Origin: an uncultured Lachnospiraceae bacterium
GTDB lineage: Bacteria; Bacillota; Clostridia; Lachnospirales; Lachnospiraceae
Assembly (NCBI GenBank): GCA_910586705.1
Contig: CAJUJK010000007.1
Coordinates: 62,001 to 126,000, forward strand
Length of the DNA: 64,000 bases
Direction: 5' to 3'
The notes under the pieces were generated by a model that saw nothing but the letters and a program-made list of their open reading frames with translations, was not told where the DNA came from and searched no databases. Of this stretch, positions 51,561-60,190 are shown in pieces. Position 1 is the stretch's first letter. Each line of letters begins with the position of its first letter. The position numbers and the translations under genes were made by a program.

Positions 51561-52730
51561 TTATTTCTTCTCTCTCTTGGACAGCACGTCAAAGGCAACC
51601 GCGATTAAGAGCACCAGACCCTTTACCACCTTCTGGTAGTTCGCGTCCATACCCATGATACTCATGCCCTGATTGATGACGCCCATCAGTGTCGCACCGA
51701 TTACCACGCCGGCCACAGAACCGACGCCGCCGTATGCGGATGCGCCGCCGATAAAGCACGCGCCGATGGCATCCATCTCATACCCCTGCCCGTAAGTGGG
51801 CTGTGAGGAAGTCAGTCTCGCAATCGTCAGAATACCTGCGAGAGCGGCGAGGAATCCCATATTTACATAGGCGATAAAGTACACCTTTTTTGTATTGATA
51901 CCAGAGAGTCTGGTCGCCTTTTCATTGCCGCCCACCGCGTACAGATAACGACCGATTCTCGTCTTTGTGGTCAGATAGCCGTAAACCAGAAGCACCAGAA
52001 GAATCCAGATGAGCGCCGTCGGAATACCTTTGTGAGAAGAAAGCTTATAGGAAATCCACAAAATCACGGCACTGATCACCACCAGCTTGACTACCGTGCT
52101 TCCAAGAGGCGCTGTCTCGTAACCTCTGCTCTTGTTGTTGATGCGGCTCTTTAACTGCATTGCCACCAGAACAACCACCGCGATACATCCGGCGATCATA
52201 CAGGTCATATTGAAGCCTTCGCCGCCAAAGAGGTCGGGCACATAACAGTCCGCGCCGCCGCCGAACACCTTGATAAAAGCATCGCTCTTGATGGAGACCG
52301 TCATACCCTGCAGCACCGCGTTGGAAAGTCCGCGGAACGCGTACATGCCAGCCAGCGTCGCGATAAAGGGCGGCACCTTCACATAGGCGATCCAGAATCC
52401 CTGCCACATACCGATCAGAATACCGATCACCAGCATGGCGAGAACCGCTGCCACCACGTTCACATTTTTATCCATCATCATCGCGCCCACCGCGCCCGCG
52501 AAACAGACCACGGAACCGACGGAAAGGTCGATGTTGCCGCCTGTCAGGATACAGAGCAGCATACCTGTCGCCAGCACGAACACGTAAGCGTTCTGGGAGA
52601 TCAGGTTATTGATATTCTGCGGGAACAGAATTTTTCCCTCTGTCGTAATGCTGAAGAAAATCACCACCAGAACAAGGGCGATAATCATGGTATATTTTCT
52701 TAAAAATACAGAAACATTTGTCTTTTCCAT
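51561..52730 (-). CDS. mmsB: Monosaccharide ABC transporter permease (first copy)
   Basis: A 389-residue permease of the same family with LTGGNIDLSVGSVVCFAGAVG and DAIGACFIGGASAYGGVGSV. The spacing to the ATPase gene is four bases, so the two are read together. Compared with the downstream copy it contains a longer loop near residue 165 (VFGGGADCYVPDLFGGEGF). The pair is embedded between the ATPase and the end of the operon. Confidence 0.9.
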   Translation of the reverse strand: MEKTNVSVFLRKYTMIIALVLVVIFFSITTEGKILFPQNINNLISQNAYVFVLATGMLLCILTGGNIDLSVGSVVCFAGAVGAMMMDKNVNVVAAVLAMLVIGILIGMWQGFWIAYVKVPPFIATLAGMYAFRGLSNAVLQGMTVSIKSDAFIKVFGGGADCYVPDLFGGEGFNMTCMIAGCIAVVVLVAMQLKSRINNKSRGYETAPLGSTVVKLVVISAVILWISYKLSSHKGIPTALIWILLVLLVYGYLTTKTRIGRYLYAVGGNEKATRLSGINTKKVYFIAYVNMGFLAALAGILTIARLTSSQPTYGQGYEMDAIGACFIGGASAYGGVGSVAGVVIGATLMGVINQGMSIMGMDANYQKVVKGLVLLIAVAFDVLSKREKK

Positions 52731-52734
52731 ATCC

Positions 52735-54273
52735 TTACGCCCCCTTTCCAGATGTCACGATGATGGACATGATCTTCTCCTGGGACGCCTCCTCAGCGGA
52801 GAGTTCCCCGGCAATCTTACCCTCGTTCATCACATAAATCCTGTCGCTCATGCCGAGCACCTCCGGCAGCTCCGAAGAGATCATCACCACGGACTTGCCC
52901 GCCGCCACCAGATCGTTGATGATACAGTAAATCTCATACTTGGCGCCCACGTCGATACCTCTCGTCGGCTCATCCAGAATCAGTACGTCGGGATCCGTAA
53001 ACATCCACTTTGCCAGAAGAACCTTCTGCTGGTTTCCGCCGGAAAGGTTGCCCACATTCTGCTCCACGGTGGGGCACTTGGTTTTCAGCTTGCCTCTGTA
53101 CTCCTCAGCCACCTGATACTCTTTATCCTTGTCAATGATCATCCGGGGACTGATGCTGTCCAGATTTGCCAGCGTCGTGTTAATCTTGATTGGATTGGTG
53201 AGCACAAGCCCGTTGCCCTTCCGGTCCTCGGTCACATAGGCAAGCTTATTTTTGATCGCCTGCTTGATGGTCTTTAAGTGCACTTCCTTGCCGTCCAGAT
53301 AAAGCTGGCCGCTGATGTTCGTGCCGTAAGACTGCCCGAAAATACTCATGGCAAGTTCGGTACGCCCCGCGCCCATCAGGCCGGAGATACCTACCACCTC
53401 ACCCTTTCTCACTTTGATGGACACATTGTCGCACACCTTCCTCTCCGGATAGAGCGGATGATGTACCGTCCAATTTTTCACTTCCATATTCACGTCACCG
53501 ATCTTTACGCCGTGACGTTTCGGGAAACGGTCGGTCAGCTCACGTCCAACCATGCCCTGAATAATTCTATCCTCTGAAATCTCCGTGGTATGCTTATCCA
53601 TCGTCTCGATGGTGGAACCGTCACGGATGACCGTGATCTTATCCGCCACATAAGCAACCTCGTTTAATTTATGAGATATAATAATCGATGTCATGCCCTC
53701 TTTCTTAAACTTTAACATAAGATCGAGCAGCGCCTGGGAATCCTTCTCATTCAATGAGGAGGTCGGCTCATCCAGAATCAGAAGCTTCGCATGTTTTGCC
53801 ATCGCTTTCGCGATCTCCACAAGCTGCTGCTTGCCCGTGCCGATATCCTTAACCAGCACTCTGGAAGATTCTGAAAGACCTACCATTTTCAGATATTTGT
53901 CGGCTTCCCCGTAAGTCTCGTTCCAGTCGATCGCCGCGCTCTTTCCGCGCTCGTTTCCAAGGAACATGTTCTCTCCGATCGTCATGTAGGGGATCAGCGC
54001 CAGCTCCTGATGGATGATGACGATTCCCTTCTCCTCGGAGTCCTTGATCTTACCAAACTTACACACTTCACCGTTGTAGACGATGTCGCCCTCATATGTA
54101 CCATAGGGATAAATGCCGCTCAAAACGTTCATCAGCGTGGACTTGCCCGCGCCGTTCTCACCGACCAGCGCGTGGATTTCGCCTTCCTCCACCTTTAAAT
54201 TTACGTTGTCGAGCGCCTTGACACCGGGGAACGTTTTGGTAATATTTTTCATTTCCAGTAAAACTTTAGCCAA
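52735..54273 (-). CDS. mmsA: Monosaccharide ABC transporter ATP-binding protein
   Basis: A 512-residue double-ATPase subunit of the MglA/XylG/RbsA type. The first half has Walker A GENGAGKSTLMNVL and Walker B LLILDEPTSSLNE; the second half has the degenerate site with SGLMGAGRTELAMS and signature LSGGNQQKVLLAKWM. The start is TTG at 54273 with GGAGG eight bases before; upstream codons would fall into the hairpin repeats. It energises uptake through the two permeases, with ChvE-like lipoprotein as substrate receptor. Confidence 0.94.
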   Translation of the reverse strand: MAKVLLEMKNITKTFPGVKALDNVNLKVEEGEIHALVGENGAGKSTLMNVLSGIYPYGTYEGDIVYNGEVCKFGKIKDSEEKGIVIIHQELALIPYMTIGENMFLGNERGKSAAIDWNETYGEADKYLKMVGLSESSRVLVKDIGTGKQQLVEIAKAMAKHAKLLILDEPTSSLNEKDSQALLDLMLKFKKEGMTSIIISHKLNEVAYVADKITVIRDGSTIETMDKHTTEISEDRIIQGMVGRELTDRFPKRHGVKIGDVNMEVKNWTVHHPLYPERKVCDNVSIKVRKGEVVGISGLMGAGRTELAMSIFGQSYGTNISGQLYLDGKEVHLKTIKQAIKNKLAYVTEDRKGNGLVLTNPIKINTTLANLDSISPRMIIDKDKEYQVAEEYRGKLKTKCPTVEQNVGNLSGGNQQKVLLAKWMFTDPDVLILDEPTRGIDVGAKYEIYCIINDLVAAGKSVVMISSELPEVLGMSDRIYVMNEGKIAGELSAEEASQEKIMSIIVTSGKGA

Positions 54274-54392
54274 AGTGTATTCCTCCCAACATTTTTTGTA
54301 TCTGCTACCCACGTCTCTCTCTAAAATCAGCAGGCGGGAAAACCCGCCTGCCGGTTTCACTTACTACTATTATATCATATTTCTGATATGCA

Positions 54393-54598
54393 GAGAATGC
54401 GTTTTCTGCGTTCTCTTGTTTGAGACTTAGAATTTCTTGGCGAAACTCTTTCTCAGCCTACGGAGAATGCGTTTTCTGCGTTCCCTCATGTGAATCTTTC
54501 TCCGCCTACGGAGAACGCGCTTTCTGCGTTCTCCCATGCGAAACTTAGTGTTTCTTGGCGAAACGCCCTCTGGCGTTGAGCCCTAGAAACTCTTTTCG
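54393..54598 (-). repeat. Hairpin repeat array between binding protein and ATPase genes
   Basis: Three hairpins with arms GAGAAYGC and GCGTTCTC at 54393-54415, 54463-54485 (imperfect) and 54511-54533, interspersed with a repeated block GAAACTTAG...TTTCTTGGCGAAAC (around 54424-54446 and 54541-54568) and, next to the chvE-like stop, AACGCC/GGCGTT. Such arrays behave like REP elements, protecting upstream mRNA and damping downstream expression; that role is inference. Confidence 0.8.
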
Positions 54599-54603
54599 CA
54601 TTG

Positions 54604-55779
54604 TTACTGGAGATCCGCCTCTGTATAGTAACCGGAGTCGATCAGCAGCTCTTTGTAGTTGTTAACGTCCGCGAATACGGGCTCGCAAAGGTAAGAAGGA
54701 ATCACGCCTGTGCCGTTGTCGTAAGTCGTGGTATCGTTTACTTCAACAGTCTCACCCTTCAGGATCTGACCAACCATCTTAACAACCTGAGATGCCAGAG
54801 TACGGGTATCCTTGAATACGGACATAGCCTGCTTGCCGTCGATCATGTTCTTTACGTTTGCGATATCACAGTCCTGACCTGTAACTACAGGGTACTCGCC
54901 TGTGTAGTTTGCTGCCAGAGCGTTCTCAACACCGAGAGCGGTGGAGTCGTTGGAGCAAAGAGCGATGTGAAGAGTCGTACCGTCAGAGTAGTTGGAAGAA
55001 AGGATGTTCTCCATTCTAGCCTGTGCGGTCTCGGTAGCCCATGCGGGTGTACCAACGGTTGCGAAATCGATCTGGCCGGAGGGAACAACGATCTTGCCAG
55101 CGTCCATGTAAGGCTTTAACACGTCAATTGCGCCGTTGTAGAAGAAGGTTGCGTTGTTGTCATCCGGGGAACCGCCGGTGATCTCCATGTTGAAAGGACC
55201 CTCTGCGTTGTCCAGATCCAGCTCGTCAACAATGTACTGCCCCTGTGTCTGGCCTACCTTGTAGTTATCGAAGGTAGCGTAGTAGGAAATCGCATCGGTG
55301 TTCTTGATCAGACGGTCATATGCGATAACCGGGATGTTTTTGCTCTTTGCGCCTTCCAGAACGGTGGTCAGGGACTCGCCGTCGATGGAAGCGATAACCA
55401 GTACGGAGCAGCCGCCGTTGATCATGTTCTCGATCTGGGAAACCTGAGTAGCTACGTCGTTGGAAGCGTACTGAAGGTCTACCTCATAACCTGCTGCCTC
55501 GAGCTCTGCCTGCATGTTGGAACCGTCCTGATTCCATCTCTGCAGATCCTTTGTGGGCATTGCCACACCAACCTTATTGCCGCTGGGCGCTGCTGCGTCC
55601 GCTGCGGGAGCCTCTGCCTCTGCATCCGCTGCCGGTGCTTCTGCCTCTGCCGCAGGAGCCTCTGCCTCTGCTGCAGGCTCAGATGTAGCTGCCGGAGCTG
55701 CCTCGCCGCCGCCACAGCCAACCAGTGTAGCTGCAACCATAGAAGTCGCAAGTACCATACCTAATACTTTTCTTTTCAT
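54604..55779 (-). CDS. chvE: Sugar ABC transporter substrate-binding lipoprotein (ChvE-like)
   Basis: A 391-residue lipoprotein: signal peptide with lipobox ending at Cys22 (LVGC), an Ala/Glu/Pro-rich linker (27-67), then a two-lobed sugar-binding domain of the periplasmic-binding-protein-like I (ribose/galactose) family (KVGVAMPTKDLQRWNQDG, ASIDGESL, VIAYDRLI and TGQDCDIANVKNMIDGKQ). Matches the ChvE/multiple-monosaccharide group. AAGGGAGG precedes the ATG. It is the most upstream transport gene of the importer and probably its abundantly expressed receptor. Confidence 0.92.
   Translation of the reverse strand: MKRKVLGMVLATSMVAATLVGCGGGEAAPAATSEPAAEAEAPAAEAEAPAADAEAEAPAADAAAPSGNKVGVAMPTKDLQRWNQDGSNMQAELEAAGYEVDLQYASNDVATQVSQIENMINGGCSVLVIASIDGESLTTVLEGAKSKNIPVIAYDRLIKNTDAISYYATFDNYKVGQTQGQYIVDELDLDNAEGPFNMEITGGSPDDNNATFFYNGAIDVLKPYMDAGKIVVPSGQIDFATVGTPAWATETAQARMENILSSNYSDGTTLHIALCSNDSTALGVENALAANYTGEYPVVTGQDCDIANVKNMIDGKQAMSVFKDTRTLASQVVKMVGQILKGETVEVNDTTTYDNGTGVIPSYLCEPVFADVNNYKELLIDSGYYTEADLQ
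55579..55701 (-). repeat. Low-complexity Ala/Glu/Pro linker repeat in chvE-like gene
   Basis: About 40 codons of repeated EAEAPAA(E/D)A units, mainly GCA/GCC and GAG codons, linking the lipid anchor to the sugar-binding domain. It acts as a flexible spacer across the wall. Confidence 0.75.
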
Positions 55780-55837
55780 GTCTTAGTTTTCCTCCCTTTT
55801 CTTAATAAATGAGTTTGCGAATTTCTTTCGCACCTCC

Positions 55838-55843
55838 AATATA
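55838..55843 (-). promoter_or_regulatory. Extended -10 of the chvE-like gene
   Basis: On the minus strand TG-G-TATATT (TATATT 55843-55838) with no good -35, consistent with activation by the AraC-type regulator encoded upstream. No operator could be defined with confidence. Confidence 0.4.
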
Positions 55844-55961
55844 CCACAAAGAAAATAGGAATAATTTATGACATTCTGTACATTTTCACCATACTGAAAT
55901 TTTATGCAGAAACTGTACTAGCATATTTTTGCAATTAGCTTTCCCGTTTCACAAAATAATG

Positions 55962-57017
55962 CTATTCCGGCATCTGTCCAGACACATTCAGATACACATC
56001 CTCCTTCAGATGAAAGCCGCTGCCGATAATGACCTCGTCGATATTGTCCCTGTTCACGCTGATCGGCTCCAGCCCGATATAAGGCACCTTGTATGCACCG
56101 CTGTCAATCAGGGTCACGTCCTCACCCTCCATTTTCTCACCTTTCGCAAGCGCCACCGCTTCCTCCGCCGCCCGGGTCGCCAGACGCTCCACAGGCTTGT
56201 AGACAGTCATAACCTGCGTGCCCTCCACGATCCGCTGACATGCCGCCAGATCCGCATCCTGCCCGACTACCAGCATATTCCCTGCCTGTCTCGTCTCCGC
56301 CAGCGCGCGCACCGCCTGCGTCGCCAGATCGTCATTGCCGCACATGATGGCATCCGCCTGCGACACTTTCGCCGAATTGTTGTAAATATAGGCTGCCGCC
56401 TCCTCCGCGCGCCAGTTGTCGGCATGGATGGAGTCCAGAATGCCCACATGATGCTTGTTCATCACCCGCTTGAACGCCCCCTCCACCAGAGGCACATTGT
56501 TGTCTGTGGGAGAGCCGCCGATCATAATCACACTTCCCCCGCTAATGCCCTCCGCCAGCAGCGCCCTCGCCATCATTTCCCCCACCATCTCATTGTCGAA
56601 GGAAATATAGAGATCAACATCCGCGTCGTCGATCAGCCTGTCGTAGGAGAGCACCCTGATTCCCGCATCCTTCGCCTTCTTCACCGATTCCCGCAAAGAA
56701 GCCGGGTCGATGGCGATAATGACGATCACATCCATTCCTTTCTGAATGAAATAATCGATCTGCTTTTTCTGCTCCTCCACGACGCCGTTGGCGTTCTGCA
56801 CGTTGACTTCCGCCCCCAGTTCTTTTGCCACCGAGACAAATACATCCCGGTCCCGCTGCCATCTCTCAATGACAAAGGAGTCAAAACTCATGCCGATCTG
56901 GATTTTTTCTTCCTCCCCGTCGTCACTCTCCCTGCTGCTTTCCGCCTTTCCGCAGCCACAAATGGCAAGCAGCAACAGCAGCACAGCAGTCAGACACACA
57001 ATCTGCTTTTTCCCCAT
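55962..57017 (-). CDS. Second sugar-binding lipoprotein (xylose/ribose-binding family)
   Basis: A 351-residue lipoprotein with lipobox ending at Cys22 (AICGC) and a periplasmic-binding-protein type I sugar-binding domain close to D-xylose-binding proteins (QIGMSFDSFVIERWQRDRD, then VIIAIDPASL, VLSYDRLI and VVGQDADLAACQRIVEGTQ). It is shorter and distinct from the ChvE-like protein. It follows the regulator gene by 45 bases and precedes the transport genes, so it may serve either uptake or signalling. Confidence 0.9.
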   Translation of the reverse strand: MGKKQIVCLTAVLLLLLAICGCGKAESSRESDDGEEEKIQIGMSFDSFVIERWQRDRDVFVSVAKELGAEVNVQNANGVVEEQKKQIDYFIQKGMDVIVIIAIDPASLRESVKKAKDAGIRVLSYDRLIDDADVDLYISFDNEMVGEMMARALLAEGISGGSVIMIGGSPTDNNVPLVEGAFKRVMNKHHVGILDSIHADNWRAEEAAAYIYNNSAKVSQADAIMCGNDDLATQAVRALAETRQAGNMLVVGQDADLAACQRIVEGTQVMTVYKPVERLATRAAEEAVALAKGEKMEGEDVTLIDSGAYKVPYIGLEPISVNRDNIDEVIIGSGFHLKEDVYLNVSGQMPE

Positions 57018-57062
57018 ACTCTGATCTCCCCATATCTTTTGCAGAAGCTCTTTTCGCGCTAT

Positions 57063-58661
57063 CTAAAGTGTTTTATACTCCGTAGGCGTCACGCCCACAT
57101 TTTTCTTAAAGGAACGGCTGAAATAATTGGGATCCGCGTATCCTACCATGGAGCAGATTTCCTTCATGGAATACTCCGTGGTGGTGAGCAGCTCCTTTGC
57201 CCTGTCCATGCGTATCTTTGTCAGATACTCCACAAAGCCTTCCCCCACACCTTCCTTGAATATCTTGCTGAAATAATAAGGGCTGATATTGAGTGCCTGT
57301 GAGACCTCATCCAGAGAGATATCCCTGCTGTAATTATTCTGGATATAAGCCTTCGCTGCCTCAACCGCTCCCAGAGATTTTTCAGACGCCTTCGTGCTGA
57401 CATTCCGGCTCGCCGTCTCCATCTTTTCTATAAACCATTTTTTTATGGACGCTATGTCATCCATTTCCATGATCGCGGGCAGATAGTCCGATCTGGCGCG
57501 GAACTCGTAAGTCATCCCGCCGGAATTGTAGGCGAGATGCTCCGCGTAGAGCACAAACTCCAGCACTTTCAGCCGGATGTTCATCAGATAGCTGCCGTGC
57601 AGCTTCGCCACCAGATCAAAATAGGTTTCCGCCGTTGCCACAGCGTGATCCGCATCCCCGTTTTTGACCTCCGAAAAGAGCTTCTTTTCCAGATCCACGG
57701 GGTAAGTTTCCTCGTGGGCGCAGCCGATCGGCAGATCATCCACATGCGCCACGCTGCCGTTTGTCATAATCAGGGCGTTTATCGCTTCCTTGTATGCCTC
57801 CCTTGCCTCCTCCAGCGGCGCAATGGCGCTGATGCCGATACGGAAACTGATCTGCGTCCGCTTTTTCAGTTCCCGGACAAGCTCTCTGGATTTCTCGATA
57901 AGGGAGATTCTCTCCTCATAGGACATCTGCGTCTCCTCGCAGGGCACCAGCCCCGGCAGCTTGTTCGCCATGGACATCCCCAGAATCATCCCGGGGTAAG
58001 CCTCCTTCATATACTCTCTAAGCAGGTCGCCGTACTGCTGCATTTTCACGCTGCTGCCCACCGCGTTGGTCATATGGTTCCCCTCCTGCATGTCCCCGCA
58101 GACCACCGCCAGAATATAGGCATAATTCTGGTCGATGCCCAGAAGCTGCTTGTAATTTTCAATATCCTCCGTAAAATGCTCCTGAAAGAGCAGGTTATAG
58201 AGCAGCCCGCTCTCTATGATGGGCATCACGGTTTCCAGCTTTTCCCGGATCAGCAGGTCGTTGCTGCGCTTGTTCCGCTCCCTGTCAATCTGCTCCATCG
58301 CTTTCCTCAGCGCCGCAATGATCCGTGTCTTTTCCATGGGCTTCGTAATGTACTCCAGAACGCCGAGCTTGATCGCCTCCTTCGCGTAATCGAACTTGTC
58401 GTAGGCGCTCATCACGATAAAGACCACGTTTGCGTTTGTCTCCCGGATCTCCCGCATCGCCTCGATGCCGTTGATGCCGGGCATCTGGATATCCATAATC
58501 GCAATATCCGGGCGGAAATTTTCGGCAAGCTCAATCACGCTCCTGCCCGTCTTCGCAAACTCGATCGCACACTGGTCGCCAAACTCCTTCTCTATGATAA
58601 ATTTCAGAGAATCGATCACGATTCCCTCGTCGTCCGCCAGCATAATCTTGTAACGACTCAT
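57063..58661 (-). CDS. Response regulator of the YesN type with AraC DNA-binding domain
   Basis: A 532-residue regulator. The receiver domain has Asp57 in DIAIMDIQMPG; a helical middle region of about 300 residues follows; the last 100 residues are two AraC helix-turn-helix motifs (ISLDEVSQALNISPYYFSKIFKEGVGEGF and YSMKEICSMVGYADPNYFSRSFKK). This is the cytoplasmic half of the sugar-responsive pair. Its start overlaps the stop of the kinase gene by four bases. Confidence 0.95.
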   Translation of the reverse strand: MSRYKIMLADDEGIVIDSLKFIIEKEFGDQCAIEFAKTGRSVIELAENFRPDIAIMDIQMPGINGIEAMREIRETNANVVFIVMSAYDKFDYAKEAIKLGVLEYITKPMEKTRIIAALRKAMEQIDRERNKRSNDLLIREKLETVMPIIESGLLYNLLFQEHFTEDIENYKQLLGIDQNYAYILAVVCGDMQEGNHMTNAVGSSVKMQQYGDLLREYMKEAYPGMILGMSMANKLPGLVPCEETQMSYEERISLIEKSRELVRELKKRTQISFRIGISAIAPLEEAREAYKEAINALIMTNGSVAHVDDLPIGCAHEETYPVDLEKKLFSEVKNGDADHAVATAETYFDLVAKLHGSYLMNIRLKVLEFVLYAEHLAYNSGGMTYEFRARSDYLPAIMEMDDIASIKKWFIEKMETASRNVSTKASEKSLGAVEAAKAYIQNNYSRDISLDEVSQALNISPYYFSKIFKEGVGEGFVEYLTKIRMDRAKELLTTTEYSMKEICSMVGYADPNYFSRSFKKNVGVTPTEYKTL

Positions 58662-60190
58662 GTCTTCTCTCCTTCTGACACTTCCCCGGCTGCCCCGCCA
58701 TTCCTCTTATGTTCCCTGTCATACCGTTCCAGACAGAGGCACACCTCCGTGCCCATACCCTCTCCCTCGCTCTTCAGCGTCATCACGTGTTCATTGCCCG
58801 TAAAAAGCCGCATACGGGAAATCACATTGTCCATGCCGACGCCGTTTCCGCCAGACGCCATATCCTCATCCCGGTAAGTGCCGCTCAGCACCTTTTCAAT
58901 GGTCTCCGCGCTCATGCCGACGCCGTTGTCCTTCACGCTGATGCAGACCTGCCCGTCCTTCTCGTAGAGGGAAAGCCGGATCACGCCCCGGTCGCCCATC
59001 TCCCGTATGCCGTGGTTGACGCAGTTCTCCACAATGGGCTGCAGAATCATGCCCGGCATTTCCGTGTGCAGGAGGGATCCGTCGATATGTTTTTCGTAGT
59101 GGATGTCCCCGGCAAACCGCACGTTCAGAATATAGATGTAGGAATCCACCATCTCCACCTCATCGGCAACGGTCACCGTCTCCTCGCTTTTCTTCATATT
59201 ATATCTGTAAAACTGTGCCACCTTCTGGATATAGTCGTAAGTCCTGTCCGCCCCCTCCATCATGGCAAGCTGCGCGCCCGCATTTAACGTATTGAACAGA
59301 AAGTGCGGATTGATCTGCGCCTGCAGGTACTTGAGTCTCGCGTCCTTCAGATGGCCTTCCATCAGCAGTTCCCGCTCCTTCAGCGCGCGCTCCGCCTCCA
59401 TGCTCTCCCTGATGCGCTCGATGTATCTGCCGATGCTGACCACCATGGAATTGAATGCGCCTGTCACCACGCCCACCTCGTCCTGCGATTCCACCGGCAG
59501 AAGCTCGATCTCAAAATTGCCCTTCGCCACCTCGTCCGCCTGCCCGGCAAGCTTTTTCAAAGGGCGGATCAGCGCCCCCACAAAGCCGATGATGATGCAC
59601 ACATTGCTGAACATCACAAGGACGATGGCGATAACAGACACGATCTCAAAGAGGCGGAACCGTTTCTGTAGTTCGCTGTAGCGCTCGGAGTTACTGCGGA
59701 ACTGCTCCATGTTCAGATTGGAAATGTAAGTACAGATATAATCGTACATCCGGGTGGCGTTCTCATAGTGAAAGCGGTATTTCTCCACGTTCCTTCCGCG
59801 CTTCGCCTCAATGGTCTGCGCCACCTCCGCAAGATACCCTTCCGTCATATGCCGGATGTTCCGCTCCATCCGGTCAAAGGACTGCCCCGTAACCTCCTCG
59901 TTCAGTTCCGACGCCATATTCCTGCAAAGCGACTCACTCCGATAATAGTTTTCCAGAGAATCGCTGGTTTTTACGTTAAGATAATCCGTCATGTTGCTCT
60001 GCAGGGCGTTGACCGCGTCGGAAAACTGATTCAGATGACGGTTGTCCTGATATACCATATCCAGTCTGCCGGACATGCTGTTGATGCCGATGATCAGGAA
60101 AATATTTACCATCACCACGAGAATGTTCGTCACAATGTAAATACTGCTGATTTTAAACTGTAGGGAGAAGTCGCGCAGCTTATTCGTCAT
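58658..60190 (-). CDS. Sensor histidine kinase of the YesM/LytS-like type
   Basis: A 510-residue membrane kinase. Two membrane segments (about 15-37 and 184-208) bracket a helical extracellular domain, followed by HAMP (209-262) and a His_kinase domain with QINPHFLFNTL, phosphoacceptor His296, and a C-terminal ATPase (ENCVNHGI, GVGMSAETI, GNGVGMDNVISR). It lacks its own sugar-binding domain. The sensor gene just upstream encodes one in a separate membrane protein, and their reading frames overlap by 11 bases. The ATG at 60190 follows GAGAGGAG. Confidence 0.95.
   Translation of the reverse strand: MTNKLRDFSLQFKISSIYIVTNILVVMVNIFLIIGINSMSGRLDMVYQDNRHLNQFSDAVNALQSNMTDYLNVKTSDSLENYYRSESLCRNMASELNEEVTGQSFDRMERNIRHMTEGYLAEVAQTIEAKRGRNVEKYRFHYENATRMYDYICTYISNLNMEQFRSNSERYSELQKRFRLFEIVSVIAIVLVMFSNVCIIIGFVGALIRPLKKLAGQADEVAKGNFEIELLPVESQDEVGVVTGAFNSMVVSIGRYIERIRESMEAERALKERELLMEGHLKDARLKYLQAQINPHFLFNTLNAGAQLAMMEGADRTYDYIQKVAQFYRYNMKKSEETVTVADEVEMVDSYIYILNVRFAGDIHYEKHIDGSLLHTEMPGMILQPIVENCVNHGIREMGDRGVIRLSLYEKDGQVCISVKDNGVGMSAETIEKVLSGTYRDEDMASGGNGVGMDNVISRMRLFTGNEHVMTLKSEGEGMGTEVCLCLERYDREHKRNGGAAGEVSEGEKT

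Noticed and set aside
54393..54598. CRISPR array
   Set aside because: Repeats are hairpins of unequal spacing with repeated linkers rather than unique spacers, and no cas gene is present.
54604..55119. Plus-strand frame over the chvE-like gene
   Set aside because: Shadow of the binding lipoprotein, which has signal peptide and sugar-binding motifs.
57537..58877. Plus-strand 446-codon frame over the YesN-type gene
   Set aside because: His/Arg-rich shadow without features; the opposite strand is a full response regulator.
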